From positions 1-7,251 of the forward strand of contig JAGHAG010000173.1 in NCBI GenBank assembly GCA_021161625.1: DNA of 7,251 nt, in the 5' to 3' direction. Source of the stretch: Elusimicrobiota bacterium (GTDB taxonomy: Bacteria > CG03). This document shows positions 1 to 6,859 of the stretch, one piece after another. The notes below the pieces were generated by a model. The model saw nothing but the letters and a program-made list of their open reading frames with translations. It did no database searches and was not told the DNA's origin. The first letter of the stretch is position 1. Each line of letters opens with the position of its first letter. Position numbers and translations under genes: made by a program.

Positions 1-2
1 GA

Positions 3-608
3 AATCTGGTAAAAGGAATGGTAACTGCTCAGGATAGTCTTCGTTTACCATATCCTGGACTTGCAACAATTTATGCCAATAAAATAGCAAAAAGACAGGA
101 AATAAATGCTAAGGGGGATGAATGTGGAGCAGATAATGTAATAATTTTGCAGGGATTAAAATTAGGGCTCAAAAGAAATGAAAGAGGAATAAGGTATTTT
201 GCTTCCAAGGCATGGTGGCTTAGTATTCCTCCTATTCCGATAGTTCTGCCTCAGGGTTTGCACCTGCATTTCTATCAACCTAAGAATTACGCAGATGAAA
301 AAAAATCATGGATGTATGCAGATAAAGACGAATTTAATAAAAATAATAAAATTGTTGTAATTGCTACAAAGAATAGTGGTTCTTCATCAAATAAGGGGTA
401 TCCTTTTGGTGCGTGGTTTTTTAATTTGACTGATTGGCCGTCTATAAGAACAATTGCTGCTGCAGGGGTTTATAATGCTTCTGGTCCCATGTTTGTGTTC
501 AAAGAAGAGGATAAAATAAGTCCTGTAATAAAAGCATACCGCAAGGCAGAAAAAGGGGGCTGGGATGCACATCTGGTGCCAGTTGGGGGGTATGGTGTCA
601 GACATTAA
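3..608 (+). CDS. Probable TadE/TadG-like pilus-associated protein, C-terminal part (5' end outside window)
   Basis: The reading frame is open from the first complete codon (position 3). The first ATG at 18 has no usable spacing to a ribosome site, since AAGGA touches it directly, so this is most likely the tail of a longer gene. The visible ~200 residues contain no membrane segment. The C-terminal pattern 'AAAGVYNASGP...' followed by 'GGWDAHLVPV' resembles the ending of TadG/TadE-like proteins in deltaproteobacterial-type Tad loci, where an 'AEVY' motif precedes 'W.P.WRARL.P'. That match is from memory, not from an alignment. Any pilin-like N-terminal helix would lie upstream, outside the window. 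The 3' end overlaps the tadE start, which implies co-translation with tadE and flp. A role as a secreted or envelope pilus accessory is inferred from this context. Alternative: an unrelated secreted protein. Confidence 0.55.
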   Translation, partial: NLVKGMVTAQDSLRLPYPGLATIYANKIAKRQEINAKGDECGADNVIILQGLKLGLKRNERGIRYFASKAWWLSIPPIPIVLPQGLHLHFYQPKNYADEKKSWMYADKDEFNKNNKIVVIATKNSGSSSNKGYPFGAWFFNLTDWPSIRTIAAAGVYNASGPMFVFKEEDKISPVIKAYRKAEKGGWDAHLVPVGGYGVRH

Positions 609-1083
609 GAAAAGAAAAGCACAGGCATTGATTGAGGTTGTTTTGATACTTCCTCTGCTCTGTATTTTGATGTCAATGATTACATGGTTTACACGGCTTG
701 TTTTAACAAGACAGATGCTTTTAACAGCAGCAAGATATGGAACAGATATGATTTATTATACAGAGATGAATGAAGACCAGATTCGTCAGGAAATAAGAAA
801 TTATCTAACTGATAAAAAAATAGAGGGGAGGAAATTAAATTCTGAAAAGCTGCCTGATGATCACATAAAAATTCACATTTATAGGTATCCGACAGTTACT
901 CCATTTAATGTTTGGCAACCTATTAACTTTGAAACCTCGTGGGTGGAAATTTATTATGAATTTGGGGTTCCTTCAATTTTTACTGCTTTTTCGAGATATA
1001 TCGGCAATGCAGGGAAATTGCCGGATAAAATTGTTATAAGTGCAAGAAGTGAAGTTCTTGCAGGAACTGGTGCAAAAAGATGA
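592..1083 (+). CDS. tadE: TadE-like pseudopilin
   Basis: This 163-residue protein has a basic leader (KKRK), the motif A-QALIE with Glu at +5, and one hydrophobic helix (about residues 14-38), followed by a soluble domain. That is the TadE architecture: a minor pseudopilin cleaved by the Tad prepilin peptidase and needed for Flp pilus assembly. 'TAARYGTD' just after the helix is typical of TadE-like proteins. The residue at -1 of the predicted cut is Ala, not the usual Gly. The start is uncertain. ATG 592 gives the usual short leader but has a poorly spaced G-run (585-590). GTG 595 is better spaced to that run. ATG 565 has AGGGGG at 554-559 with good spacing and would add nine residues. All three overlap the upstream gene. 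The gene lies 57 bases before flp. Confidence 0.82.
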   Translation: MVSDIKKRKAQALIEVVLILPLLCILMSMITWFTRLVLTRQMLLTAARYGTDMIYYTEMNEDQIRQEIRNYLTDKKIEGRKLNSEKLPDDHIKIHIYRYPTVTPFNVWQPINFETSWVEIYYEFGVPSIFTAFSRYIGNAGKLPDKIVISARSEVLAGTGAKR

Positions 1084-1140
1084 TGGAATTTTTGATTGAA
1101 AAATTTACTCTAAATAATAGAAGCAAAAAAGGAGGAAGCA

Positions 1141-1317
1141 ATGAAAAAGTTTTTTGTTGAAGAAAGGGCTCAGGGTTTAACAGAGTACATCTTAATTATT
1201 GCTCTTATTGCAGTTGTTTCTGTTGCAGCATTGAGGCTTTTTGGCGTTCAGATTAAAGACCTTATAGTGCGCTCAACAAGGAAAATTAAAGACGAAACTG
1301 CAGGCTTTTCTGACTGA
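1141..1317 (+). CDS. flp: Flp/Fap-type major pilin
   Basis: This 58-residue prepilin begins MKKFFVEERA, then QGLTEY and a hydrophobic stretch (about residues 17-35). It has the Flp hallmark Glu-Tyr at +5/+6 of the mature protein and a short charged C-terminal tail. Flp pilins of the Tad system are typically 50-80 residues and form the fibre used for adhesion or surface sensing. Predicted cleavage is after Ala10, giving a mature pilin of about 48 residues beginning QGLTEY; Ala replaces the common Gly at -1. The ribosome site is excellent: GGAGG at 1131-1135, five bases before ATG. A strong intrinsic terminator follows directly, as expected for an abundant structural subunit made in excess over the assembly proteins downstream. 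Confidence 0.92.
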   Translation: MKKFFVEERAQGLTEYILIIALIAVVSVAALRLFGVQIKDLIVRSTRKIKDETAGFSD

Positions 1318-1338
1318 TAAAAGTTGCAAAGTTATCTG

Positions 1339-1376
1339 AAAGAGAGAACCTTTTTATAAGGGGTTCTCTCTTTTTT
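1339..1376 (+). terminator. Intrinsic (Rho-independent) terminator after flp
   Basis: AGAGAGAACC (1341-1350) pairs perfectly with GGTTCTCTCT (1362-1371) across an 11-base loop. Two further A-T pairs extend the base, and a run of T follows to 1376. It begins 22 bases after the flp stop and ends about 60 bases before cpaB. It should end most pilin transcripts, or act as an attenuator that sets the ratio of pilin to assembly machinery. How much readthrough occurs cannot be judged from sequence. Confidence 0.88.
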
Positions 1377-1387
1377 AATAGAACTTT

Positions 1388-1415
1388 TTGAAATTTAAAT
1401 ACAATTTGCTAAAAT
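1388..1415 (+). promoter_or_regulatory. Candidate sigma-70-type promoter for the cpaB block
   Basis: TTGAAA (1388-1393) and TAAAAT (1410-1415) are 16 bases apart, and TG at 1407-1408 is placed as an extended -10. It lies between the flp terminator and cpaB, where a second promoter would be expected. Against it: the DNA is AT-rich, so such matches occur by chance. The implied start near 1422 would put the GGAGG ribosome site (1423-1427) at the very 5' end of the transcript. Confidence 0.42.
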
Positions 1416-1436
1416 AAAATCTGGAGGAAACCGAAA

Positions 1437-2321
1437 ATGAATAAGAAATTTCAAATTTTGATTTCTGTCTTTGCAGGCATAGCAGCCGCTATTCTTATTG
1501 CGGGCTATGTAAATTCTCTTGAAACGAAATATAAAAAAGCAGCCAAGAAAGTTCCTGTTGTTATAACTAAAAAATATATTGATGCTGGTGAAATGATCAG
1601 TCCTGAAGATGTTGAGGTTAAATTGATACCTCAGGAGTATTTACAGCCAAGAGCAATACAGAAAGCCCAGGACTTGCTTACAGAAAAAGGTTTTCTCCTA
1701 TATATGGCGGCAGTCCCATTAGATAAGGGAGAACAGGTTGTGGGAACAAAACTTTTCCCTCTTGGACAGGGGACAGGAGTGGCTTCTGTTGTGCCTGCAG
1801 GCATGAGGGCTGTGACAATTATTATGAACAGAAGAGAAGTGAGCAAAACACTCATACCGGGAAACAGGGTGGATATATTAGCAACATTTGACTATTATGA
1901 TGCCAAAGGTAAAAGGCATGAAGAGACAAGAACAATTTTACAGAATGTTCCTGTTTTAGCAGTTGGGAAGGCAGTGATAGGCACGGTGAGAGAAGTAAGA
2001 GTGAAGGGGAAACGGTCTGCTGCCCGTGCTTTAGCATCGGTGGAGGAGACAGAGTCACAAATTCCTGTTTCTGTTGCAGTAACACCAGCCCAGGCAGAAC
2101 TTCTTGTTCTCGCAAAGAACAAAGGCGCAATAGATTTTGTTGTAAGAGCCGTCGGGGATGATAATACATACACACTTTCAGGCGCAAGTATGAATAAAAT
2201 TTTTGCAAAATATGGAGAAACAGAGGCAGGTCATGGTCCACAGGTGGAGTATTTAAAAGCACTTCAAAAACAGCAGGAAGAAGCATTGAAGTTATTGAAA
2301 AAATATAAAAAATTTAGATAA
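1437..2321 (+). CDS. cpaB: Flp pilus assembly protein CpaB/RcpC (SAF domain)
   Basis: This 294-residue protein has one N-terminal membrane helix (about 7-25). A SAF-like domain (about 39-108) contains 'YIDAGEMISPEDVEV', the usual 'aG..I...dl...' pattern. The RcpC/CpaB core follows, with 'VPAGMRAVTI' (119-128), 'PGNRVDIL' (141-148) and 'QNVPVLAVG' (169-177). 'VAVTPAQAELLVLAKNKG' lies around 213-230. Length and order match the family. CpaB is a periplasmic protein associated with the Tad secretin and needed for pilus biogenesis. The C-terminal ~27 residues are rich in K, Q and L and look like an amphipathic or coiled-coil tail, which I do not know as a standard family feature. ATG 1437 has GGAGG nine bases upstream. 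It is the first gene after the flp terminator and stops eight bases before the next start. Confidence 0.92.
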   Translation: MNKKFQILISVFAGIAAAILIAGYVNSLETKYKKAAKKVPVVITKKYIDAGEMISPEDVEVKLIPQEYLQPRAIQKAQDLLTEKGFLLYMAAVPLDKGEQVVGTKLFPLGQGTGVASVVPAGMRAVTIIMNRREVSKTLIPGNRVDILATFDYYDAKGKRHEETRTILQNVPVLAVGKAVIGTVREVRVKGKRSAARALASVEETESQIPVSVAVTPAQAELLVLAKNKGAIDFVVRAVGDDNTYTLSGASMNKIFAKYGETEAGHGPQVEYLKALQKQQEEALKLLKKYKKFR

Positions 2322-2329
2322 AACAGCGG

Positions 2330-4453
2330 ATGTCAGGATACATAATTTCAATTATAGATTCAAGTGAAGGGCTTGGACAATCTCTTATAAGTTCCAGTTT
2401 AGCAATGACCCTTGCAAATCAGTCAAAAAAAGAAATAGGACTTTTGAATTTAAATTTCAATGCACCTTCCTATTTTTCCTTTCTTTTTAATGTAAAAACA
2501 CAAAAGAGCCTTAATGATATTTTTGAAATTATAGAGCGACTTGATGCAAAGATGTTTCGTGGATTTCTTGCAAAGCATCCTTCAGGGGTTTGTTTTACAG
2601 ATACAGTTTCTGGTTTTGATTCTACAAAAGTTTTAATTTCAAGAATTGAATTGTTGTTAAGTTTTTTAAGGGAAACTTTTGATTTTTCAGTTGTTAGTGT
2701 TAATCGATATCTTTCGCCCCAGACAATTTCAGTTCTTGACGGGAGCAACATTGTAATTCTTGTAATTCCACCGCATCTTCTTTCAGTTAAAAATGCAAGC
2801 GATGTTATTCAGCAGTTGAAAACGCTTCACTTCCCTTTGAGTTTTGTAAAAATTTTGATTAATATGAGCGGAATGAAGGGTGCACTTGATGAAGATATTA
2901 TAAAGGAGCATCTTAAAGCGGATATAATAGGAAGAATTCCCTATGATTCAGGTGTTATTGTTCCATGTATAAATGAGGGTACCCCGCCTCTTGAAAGATT
3001 TCCCCATTCTCCATTTTCAAAAGCAATAAAAGAAATAGGCAATCTTTTGTTAAAAGAAAAACAAAAATCTGAAAAGGGTGAGCCATCTATATTTCAATTT
3101 ATTTCTTCAAAGGAAAGAAAAACAGAATTAAAAGCCCAGGAATTAAAGGAAGAAAAGGAAACACAGCCCGAGGACAAAGAAAAAGAGTTAAAAAAGAAAA
3201 TACACCGGCGTCTTTTAGAAGAATTTGACCTGAAAAGTTTTGATTTAAAAATAGGGATGGATCCAAAGAAATTTGAGGAAATAAAGAGAAAAACAAAAGA
3301 GATTATTGAGAATATCATATCCGAGGAAAGTGCGGATATATCTCGTGAAAAAAGAACGGAAATTGTCAATGATTTGATAGATGAGGTTCTGGGGCTTGGT
3401 CCTCTTGAGAAATTTTTAAGGGATGAGTCAGTTTCTGAAATTATGGTAAACGGCCCCAATGATATTTATGTTGAAAAGAATGGAAAGATATATCTCACAG
3501 ACGCAAAATTTACTTCAGAGGAGCAATTGATGACAGTTATTGATAGAATTCTTGCACCGATTGGCAGAAGAGTTGATGAATCATCTCCTCTTGTGGATGC
3601 CCGTCTTCAGGATGGTTCCCGGGTAAATGTTATAATTCCGCCTCTTTCACTGATAGGGCCAACAATCACAATAAGAAAATTTGTAACAAGGAGGCTTGGA
3701 ATTGATGACCTTGTCAGGCTTGCCTCTATAACGCCCGATATGGTGAAGTTTTTAGAAGGATGTGTGAAGTTAAGAAAAAATATCCTTATTTCAGGAGGGA
3801 CAGGTTCAGGTAAAACAACTCTTTTAAATATGGTTTCATCATTTATTCCTTCAGATGAAAGGATTGTCACAATTGAAGATTCTGCTGAATTAAGACTTAA
3901 ACAGAGGCATGTCATAACGCTTGAAAGCAAACCCCCAAATATAGAAGGGAAAGGTGCTATTCCAATACGACGTCTGGTTATAAATGCTTTAAGAATGAGA
4001 CCTGATAGAATTATTATTGGGGAATGTCGTGGGGCTGAAGCACTGGATATGCTTCAGGCAATGAATACAGGGCATGACGGTTCTCTTACAACAATTCACG
4101 CAAATTCTCCAAAGGATGCAATTTCTCGTCTTACAACAATGGTAATTATGGCAGGAACAGAACTTCCACAAAAAGCAATTCTTGAACAGATTGCCTCAGC
4201 AATCAATATAATTGTGCAAACAGCCCGTCTGAGCGATGGCTCAAGAAAGATTGTGAAAGTTACGGAAGTTCTTGGTCTGGATGGGGACAGAATAAATATG
4301 CAGGACCTTTTTTATTTTGAACAAAAAGGTCTTGATGAAAAAAGGAAAGTTGTGGGAGAGTTCAAGAAATGTGGTGTTCTCCCGTCATTTTTTAATGAAT
4401 TTGAAATTCACGGGATAGAAATGCCTGAAAGCATATTCAGGGAGGGGAAATGA
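2330..4453 (+). CDS. cpaF: Fused CpaE/TadZ-like pseudo-ATPase and CpaF/TadA pilus assembly ATPase
   Basis: This 707-residue protein combines two normally separate Tad proteins. Residues 1 to ~242 look like the MinD/ParA-type fold of CpaE/TadZ, ending in 'GRIPYDSGVIVPCINEGTPP'. Its P-loop is degenerate: SSEGLGQSL (11-19) stands where KGGVGKT is expected, so both lysines are lost. A charged linker (~243-287) follows. Residues ~288-707 are a full-length CpaF/TadA secretion ATPase. It has the N-terminal 'KIHRRLLEEFDL', a 'VSEIMVNGPNDIYVE' region, Walker A GGTGSGKTT (489-497, Lys495), Walker B RIIIGE (560-565), and a His box GHDGSLTTIHAN (581-592). All expected CpaF residues are present, so this half should hydrolyse ATP to drive Flp polymerisation from the cytoplasmic face. 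No CpaE response-regulator-like domain is visible. The reading frame is continuous, without sign of a frameshift. The ribosome site is weak (GCGG), suggesting coupling to cpaB. The stop overlaps the next start (ATGA). Confidence 0.93.
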   Translation: MSGYIISIIDSSEGLGQSLISSSLAMTLANQSKKEIGLLNLNFNAPSYFSFLFNVKTQKSLNDIFEIIERLDAKMFRGFLAKHPSGVCFTDTVSGFDSTKVLISRIELLLSFLRETFDFSVVSVNRYLSPQTISVLDGSNIVILVIPPHLLSVKNASDVIQQLKTLHFPLSFVKILINMSGMKGALDEDIIKEHLKADIIGRIPYDSGVIVPCINEGTPPLERFPHSPFSKAIKEIGNLLLKEKQKSEKGEPSIFQFISSKERKTELKAQELKEEKETQPEDKEKELKKKIHRRLLEEFDLKSFDLKIGMDPKKFEEIKRKTKEIIENIISEESADISREKRTEIVNDLIDEVLGLGPLEKFLRDESVSEIMVNGPNDIYVEKNGKIYLTDAKFTSEEQLMTVIDRILAPIGRRVDESSPLVDARLQDGSRVNVIIPPLSLIGPTITIRKFVTRRLGIDDLVRLASITPDMVKFLEGCVKLRKNILISGGTGSGKTTLLNMVSSFIPSDERIVTIEDSAELRLKQRHVITLESKPPNIEGKGAIPIRRLVINALRMRPDRIIIGECRGAEALDMLQAMNTGHDGSLTTIHANSPKDAISRLTTMVIMAGTELPQKAILEQIASAINIIVQTARLSDGSRKIVKVTEVLGLDGDRINMQDLFYFEQKGLDEKRKVVGEFKKCGVLPSFFNEFEIHGIEMPESIFREGK

Positions 4454-4899
4454 AAAGAGAGATTTCTTTTTTATTTATGGTTTTATTTTCTTTTTCAATT
4501 TTTTTTATTTTAGGATGTGGTAGGACATTTGAGAGTAAGATAACATTTAAAGGTAAGGTTTATTATGCCTACACTAAATCTTTTTTTAATGGAGTAAGCA
4601 CGGTTACAGTTCTCGAACCCACTAATCCTGCTTCTGATGCAATTGTGAATGTTGTTGGATATGATGATGTTGCACATGCTGATTCTTCAGGTTCTTATAC
4701 ACTAACAATAAAAACCTATAGACAGTTTTTAAGTAACAACAAAGATTTATATACAATACAAGCAATGTCTCCGCGTTCTTTTTCATCAGAAAAGATTGCC
4801 TCAGATGAATACACAACAGTTTATGCAAGGCCAGGTGATACAATTGAAGTAAGACCGCTTTTGCTTTATCAATATACTGAAGAGACGAAAAATTTTTAA
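4450..4899 (+). CDS. Small lipoprotein with a carboxypeptidase-regulatory-like beta domain
   Basis: This 149-residue protein starts with a lipoprotein signal: basic MKRE, a hydrophobic core, then ILGC with the lipidated Cys at 23. Glycine follows the Cys, so outer-membrane sorting is plausible if Lol rules apply. The mature part is about 126 residues. Its 'DAIVNVVGYDDVAHADSSGSY' stretch (from residue 63) resembles the carboxypeptidase-regulatory or transthyretin-like beta-sandwich pattern ('A.V.V......T..dG.Y.L'). That comparison is by eye only. The start is firm: GGAGG (4441-4445) four bases before ATG, in an ATGA overlap with the cpaF stop. Its position between the ATPase and tadB genes suggests a pilus role, for example pilotin-like or as an outer-membrane stabiliser of the secretin. 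I do not recognise it as a named Tad component such as TadD or RcpB. Confidence 0.8.
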   Translation: MKREISFLFMVLFSFSIFFILGCGRTFESKITFKGKVYYAYTKSFFNGVSTVTVLEPTNPASDAIVNVVGYDDVAHADSSGSYTLTIKTYRQFLSNNKDLYTIQAMSPRSFSSEKIASDEYTTVYARPGDTIEVRPLLLYQYTEETKNF

Positions 4900-4902
4900 A
4901 AA

Positions 4903-5772
4903 ATGGCAGTTTTAAAAATTATAGCCATTGTTCTGGTGATTGTATGTATTACAGGAACTATTTATTTGGTGCTTCAAAAACTCATAGATGCCATTTATGA
5001 ATACCGCAAATTAAAAGAGGAAAAACAGAAAAGAAGGGAAAAACAGAATTTCTTGCTTTTTATGCACACCAACCCCAAAGCTCTTTCTGTAAGGTTATTA
5101 AAATTTTCTTTTGCCTTAATAGGATTTTTTCTTTTTCAGGCACTATTTGGAAAAGTTGTTTTCAGTATTCTTTTTGCAATTGCCTGTTACATTATTCCAG
5201 GTAAAATTGCAAAGAAATCTTTTGAAAAACGTTTGACTCTTTTTGAAGATCAGATGATAGATTGTTTTGGAATACTTACAAATTCCCTTCAGGCAGGTTC
5301 AAGTTTACTACAGGGGCTTGAAGTTATGGTGAGGGAATCAGACCCGCCGTTAAGTGAAGAATTTGGTGAAGTTTTAAGGGAAGTTCGCCTTGGAGTTCCG
5401 GTTGACAAAGCCTTAAAAAATCTTACACAGAGAATTCCAAGTCGGGATTTACACATGGCAGTTCTTGCTATAAATGTTACCCGAGAATATGGTGGTAATT
5501 TAAGCGAAATACTTATGCGTATAGTGCAGGTTATGAGAGAAAGAAGGAAAATACAGGGAAAGATAGATTCAATTACTGCTCAGGGAAGGGTGTCAGGATG
5601 GATTGTAACGGTTGTCCCCTTTTTTCTACTCGTTGTTTTGCGATTTATGGAGCCAGAAATGTTTGGATTAATGTTTACAACAGTTCTCGGTAATATACTT
5701 CTTTTTCTTGCAGTAGTAATGGTTGCTCTTGGAAACTTCTTCATCCAGAAAATAGTTACAATTGAAATTTAG
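4903..5772 (+). CDS. tadB: Tad pilus inner-membrane platform protein TadB (T2SSF domain)
   Basis: This 289-residue protein follows the TadB plan. It has an N-terminal membrane helix (about 4-24), a basic cytoplasmic stretch (35-48) and a hydrophobic region (about 66-98). The T2SSF/GspF cytoplasmic domain (about 112-225) contains 'QAGSSLLQGLE' (120-130) and 'REYGGNLSEIL' (194-204). C-terminal helices lie at about 231-248 and 256-283. TadB forms the inner-membrane platform with TadC and couples the CpaF motor to pilin extraction. The start at 4903 is only three bases after the lipoprotein stop and has no clear ribosome site, so translation is probably coupled. It is retained because it preserves the first helix. 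No TadC-like T2SSF paralogue follows, which is unusual because tadB and tadC are normally adjacent. Confidence 0.9.
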   Translation: MAVLKIIAIVLVIVCITGTIYLVLQKLIDAIYEYRKLKEEKQKRREKQNFLLFMHTNPKALSVRLLKFSFALIGFFLFQALFGKVVFSILFAIACYIIPGKIAKKSFEKRLTLFEDQMIDCFGILTNSLQAGSSLLQGLEVMVRESDPPLSEEFGEVLREVRLGVPVDKALKNLTQRIPSRDLHMAVLAINVTREYGGNLSEILMRIVQVMRERRKIQGKIDSITAQGRVSGWIVTVVPFFLLVVLRFMEPEMFGLMFTTVLGNILLFLAVVMVALGNFFIQKIVTIEI

Positions 5773-6547
5773 CTTTCTTTATACTATAGTTTTTTTTCTT
5801 GTTTTTCTGCTCTATAACGCTTTTGAATTTATTCCAGATATAAGTTTTTCTGAAGTAAAAAAAACACCTGCTTCCATTAAAAAGCAAAATTGGGTTTATA
5901 TAGGGGAGAATAGTTTCCATCATTATGCTTTGAAAAATTTAGAAAAGATAAATGTTCCATTTGTCCTTATCCTTATAGATGCTCACAGTGATTTAAACCC
6001 ATTAACAGAGAAAATTTCCTGTGGCAACTGGGTCAATTTTGCCTTTGATATAAAAAATCTTAAAAGAGTTATCTGGCTTGGTGGAGCACTTGGTATCAGA
6101 AATGAAATAAACAGGTGGATAAATGTTAAAAAACTTGAAAATTTTTATATATTTCCAGCTAAAGAAATAAAATCATATTTTAAGGCAGATGCTGATGGAA
6201 AAATTTTTTTGAACCCTTCTTTTGTTTTAAAAATAAAATCTGACAGAATTGGTGAATTTTTTGGCTTCCCGGGATTTTATGTGCAGTGGTTTTCTTTAAA
6301 GGATGCTATTGAGAAAAAATTGCTGATTGATTTAATAAGATGTAAAAACATTTATGTTTCTATTGACCTTGATGTGCTTTCTGTGGATGAAGCGGGTAAA
6401 ACACCATGGGGCAATGGTGTTATGAAATGGGACGATTTGTTTGAAATTTTAAGATATTTGCATGAGAATTTTAATGTTGTGGGTATGGATGTTTGCGGGC
6501 CTAAAGGAAATTTATGGAGGCTCGATGAGTTTGAAAAAGGAATTTAG
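5762..6547 (+). CDS. Membrane-anchored arginase-superfamily (UPF0489-like) protein, TTG start
   Basis: This 261-residue protein has an N-terminal hydrophobic segment (about 3-24) that reads as a signal anchor or uncleaved signal peptide. The rest resembles the ureohydrolase fold. DAHSD (73-77) matches the arginase DAHxD metal-binding motif, and SIDLD (200-204; Asp202, Asp204) matches the SxDxD motif. H53/H54 in 'IGENSFHH' may replace the His of the GGDHS motif. 'GNWVNFAF' and 'VIWLGG' recall the UPF0489 branch. The segment where arginases carry their conserved Glu reads MDVCGP (from residue 242) and lacks it. Binuclear Mn binding is therefore likely but substrate is unknown; classical arginase activity is doubtful. 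TTG 5762 is the only usual start codon before the domain, since an in-frame stop lies at 5753-5755. It overlaps the tadB stop by 11 bases and has no ribosome site, so expression should depend on tadB translation. Confidence 0.75.
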   Translation: MKFSFLYTIVFFLVFLLYNAFEFIPDISFSEVKKTPASIKKQNWVYIGENSFHHYALKNLEKINVPFVLILIDAHSDLNPLTEKISCGNWVNFAFDIKNLKRVIWLGGALGIRNEINRWINVKKLENFYIFPAKEIKSYFKADADGKIFLNPSFVLKIKSDRIGEFFGFPGFYVQWFSLKDAIEKKLLIDLIRCKNIYVSIDLDVLSVDEAGKTPWGNGVMKWDDLFEILRYLHENFNVVGMDVCGPKGNLWRLDEFEKGI

Positions 6548-6857
6548 AATTTTTGTGCTTGCTTCAATTTTTGGCGGATTGTTCTGTCTTATAGAAGGCA
6601 TAATTTTACTTATTTTAAATAATAGTTTCTTTGTTGCGATTTCTGTGGCTCTTACAGGGGGAATTTTTTCAGGTGCTGTTTTTTATAAAATTTCTATCGC
6701 AGATAAATTTAAAATTTCTCTTTTAGGGTTATTGATTTTTTCTCTTTATTTTTTGTTTTTCATTTTCGCTCTGATAAAAATTACTTCTGGAGAGGTCACA
6801 TTTACCTGTGCTGTTTTTGTTCTAAATTTTTCCCTCCTCATCTACACCCTCATCTAA
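6525..6857 (+). CDS. Small polytopic membrane protein, hypothetical
   Basis: I do not recognise this 110-residue protein. ATG 6525 is chosen because GGAGG (6516-6520) lies four bases upstream; the frame is open further back, but that part only shadows the preceding gene. Four hydrophobic segments are visible: roughly residues 7-29, 33-53, 60-83 and 92-110, joined by short loops. It overlaps the arginase-like gene by 23 bases and is probably translated with it, so the two may work together at the membrane. The 3' end is odd. The last eight sense codons switch to C-ending codons (CTC, ATC, TAC, ACC), while the body uses T- and A-ending codons. The stop codon lies inside a 12-bp direct repeat at the edge of the repeat island. 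The original C-terminus may have been replaced. Confidence 0.68.
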   Translation: MSLKKEFRIFVLASIFGGLFCLIEGIILLILNNSFFVAISVALTGGIFSGAVFYKISIADKFKISLLGLLIFSLYFLFFIFALIKITSGEVTFTCAVFVLNFSLLIYTLI

Positions 6858-6859
6858 GC
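6836..6859 (+). repeat. 12-bp direct repeat at the 3' end of the membrane-protein gene
   Basis: Two adjacent copies, CCTCATCTACAC (6836-6847) and CCTCATCTAAGC (6848-6859), match at 10 of 12 positions. The second copy supplies the TAA stop at 6855-6857. It adjoins the repeat island, and its composition differs from the T-rich coding sequence just upstream. Confidence 0.6.

Noticed and set aside
1092..1118. Promoter-like TTGATT and AATAAT just upstream of flp
   Set aside because: Spacing is only 15 bases, and both elements are weak matches in AT-rich DNA; not enough to call a separate flp promoter.
1080..1160. Short frame of 26 codons starting ATGATG at the tadE stop and running into flp
   Set aside because: No ribosome site, no recognisable features, and it overlaps the well-supported flp start; at most it could aid translational coupling.
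1631..2286. Several reverse-strand open frames inside cpaB
   Set aside because: They lie wholly inside a confidently identified gene, lack ribosome sites and show no domain pattern.
6462..6524. Longer start (ATG 6462) for the small membrane protein
   Set aside because: The extra 21 residues are a frame-shifted reading of the arginase-like gene; ATG 6525 has a well-placed GGAGG, and 6462 has none.
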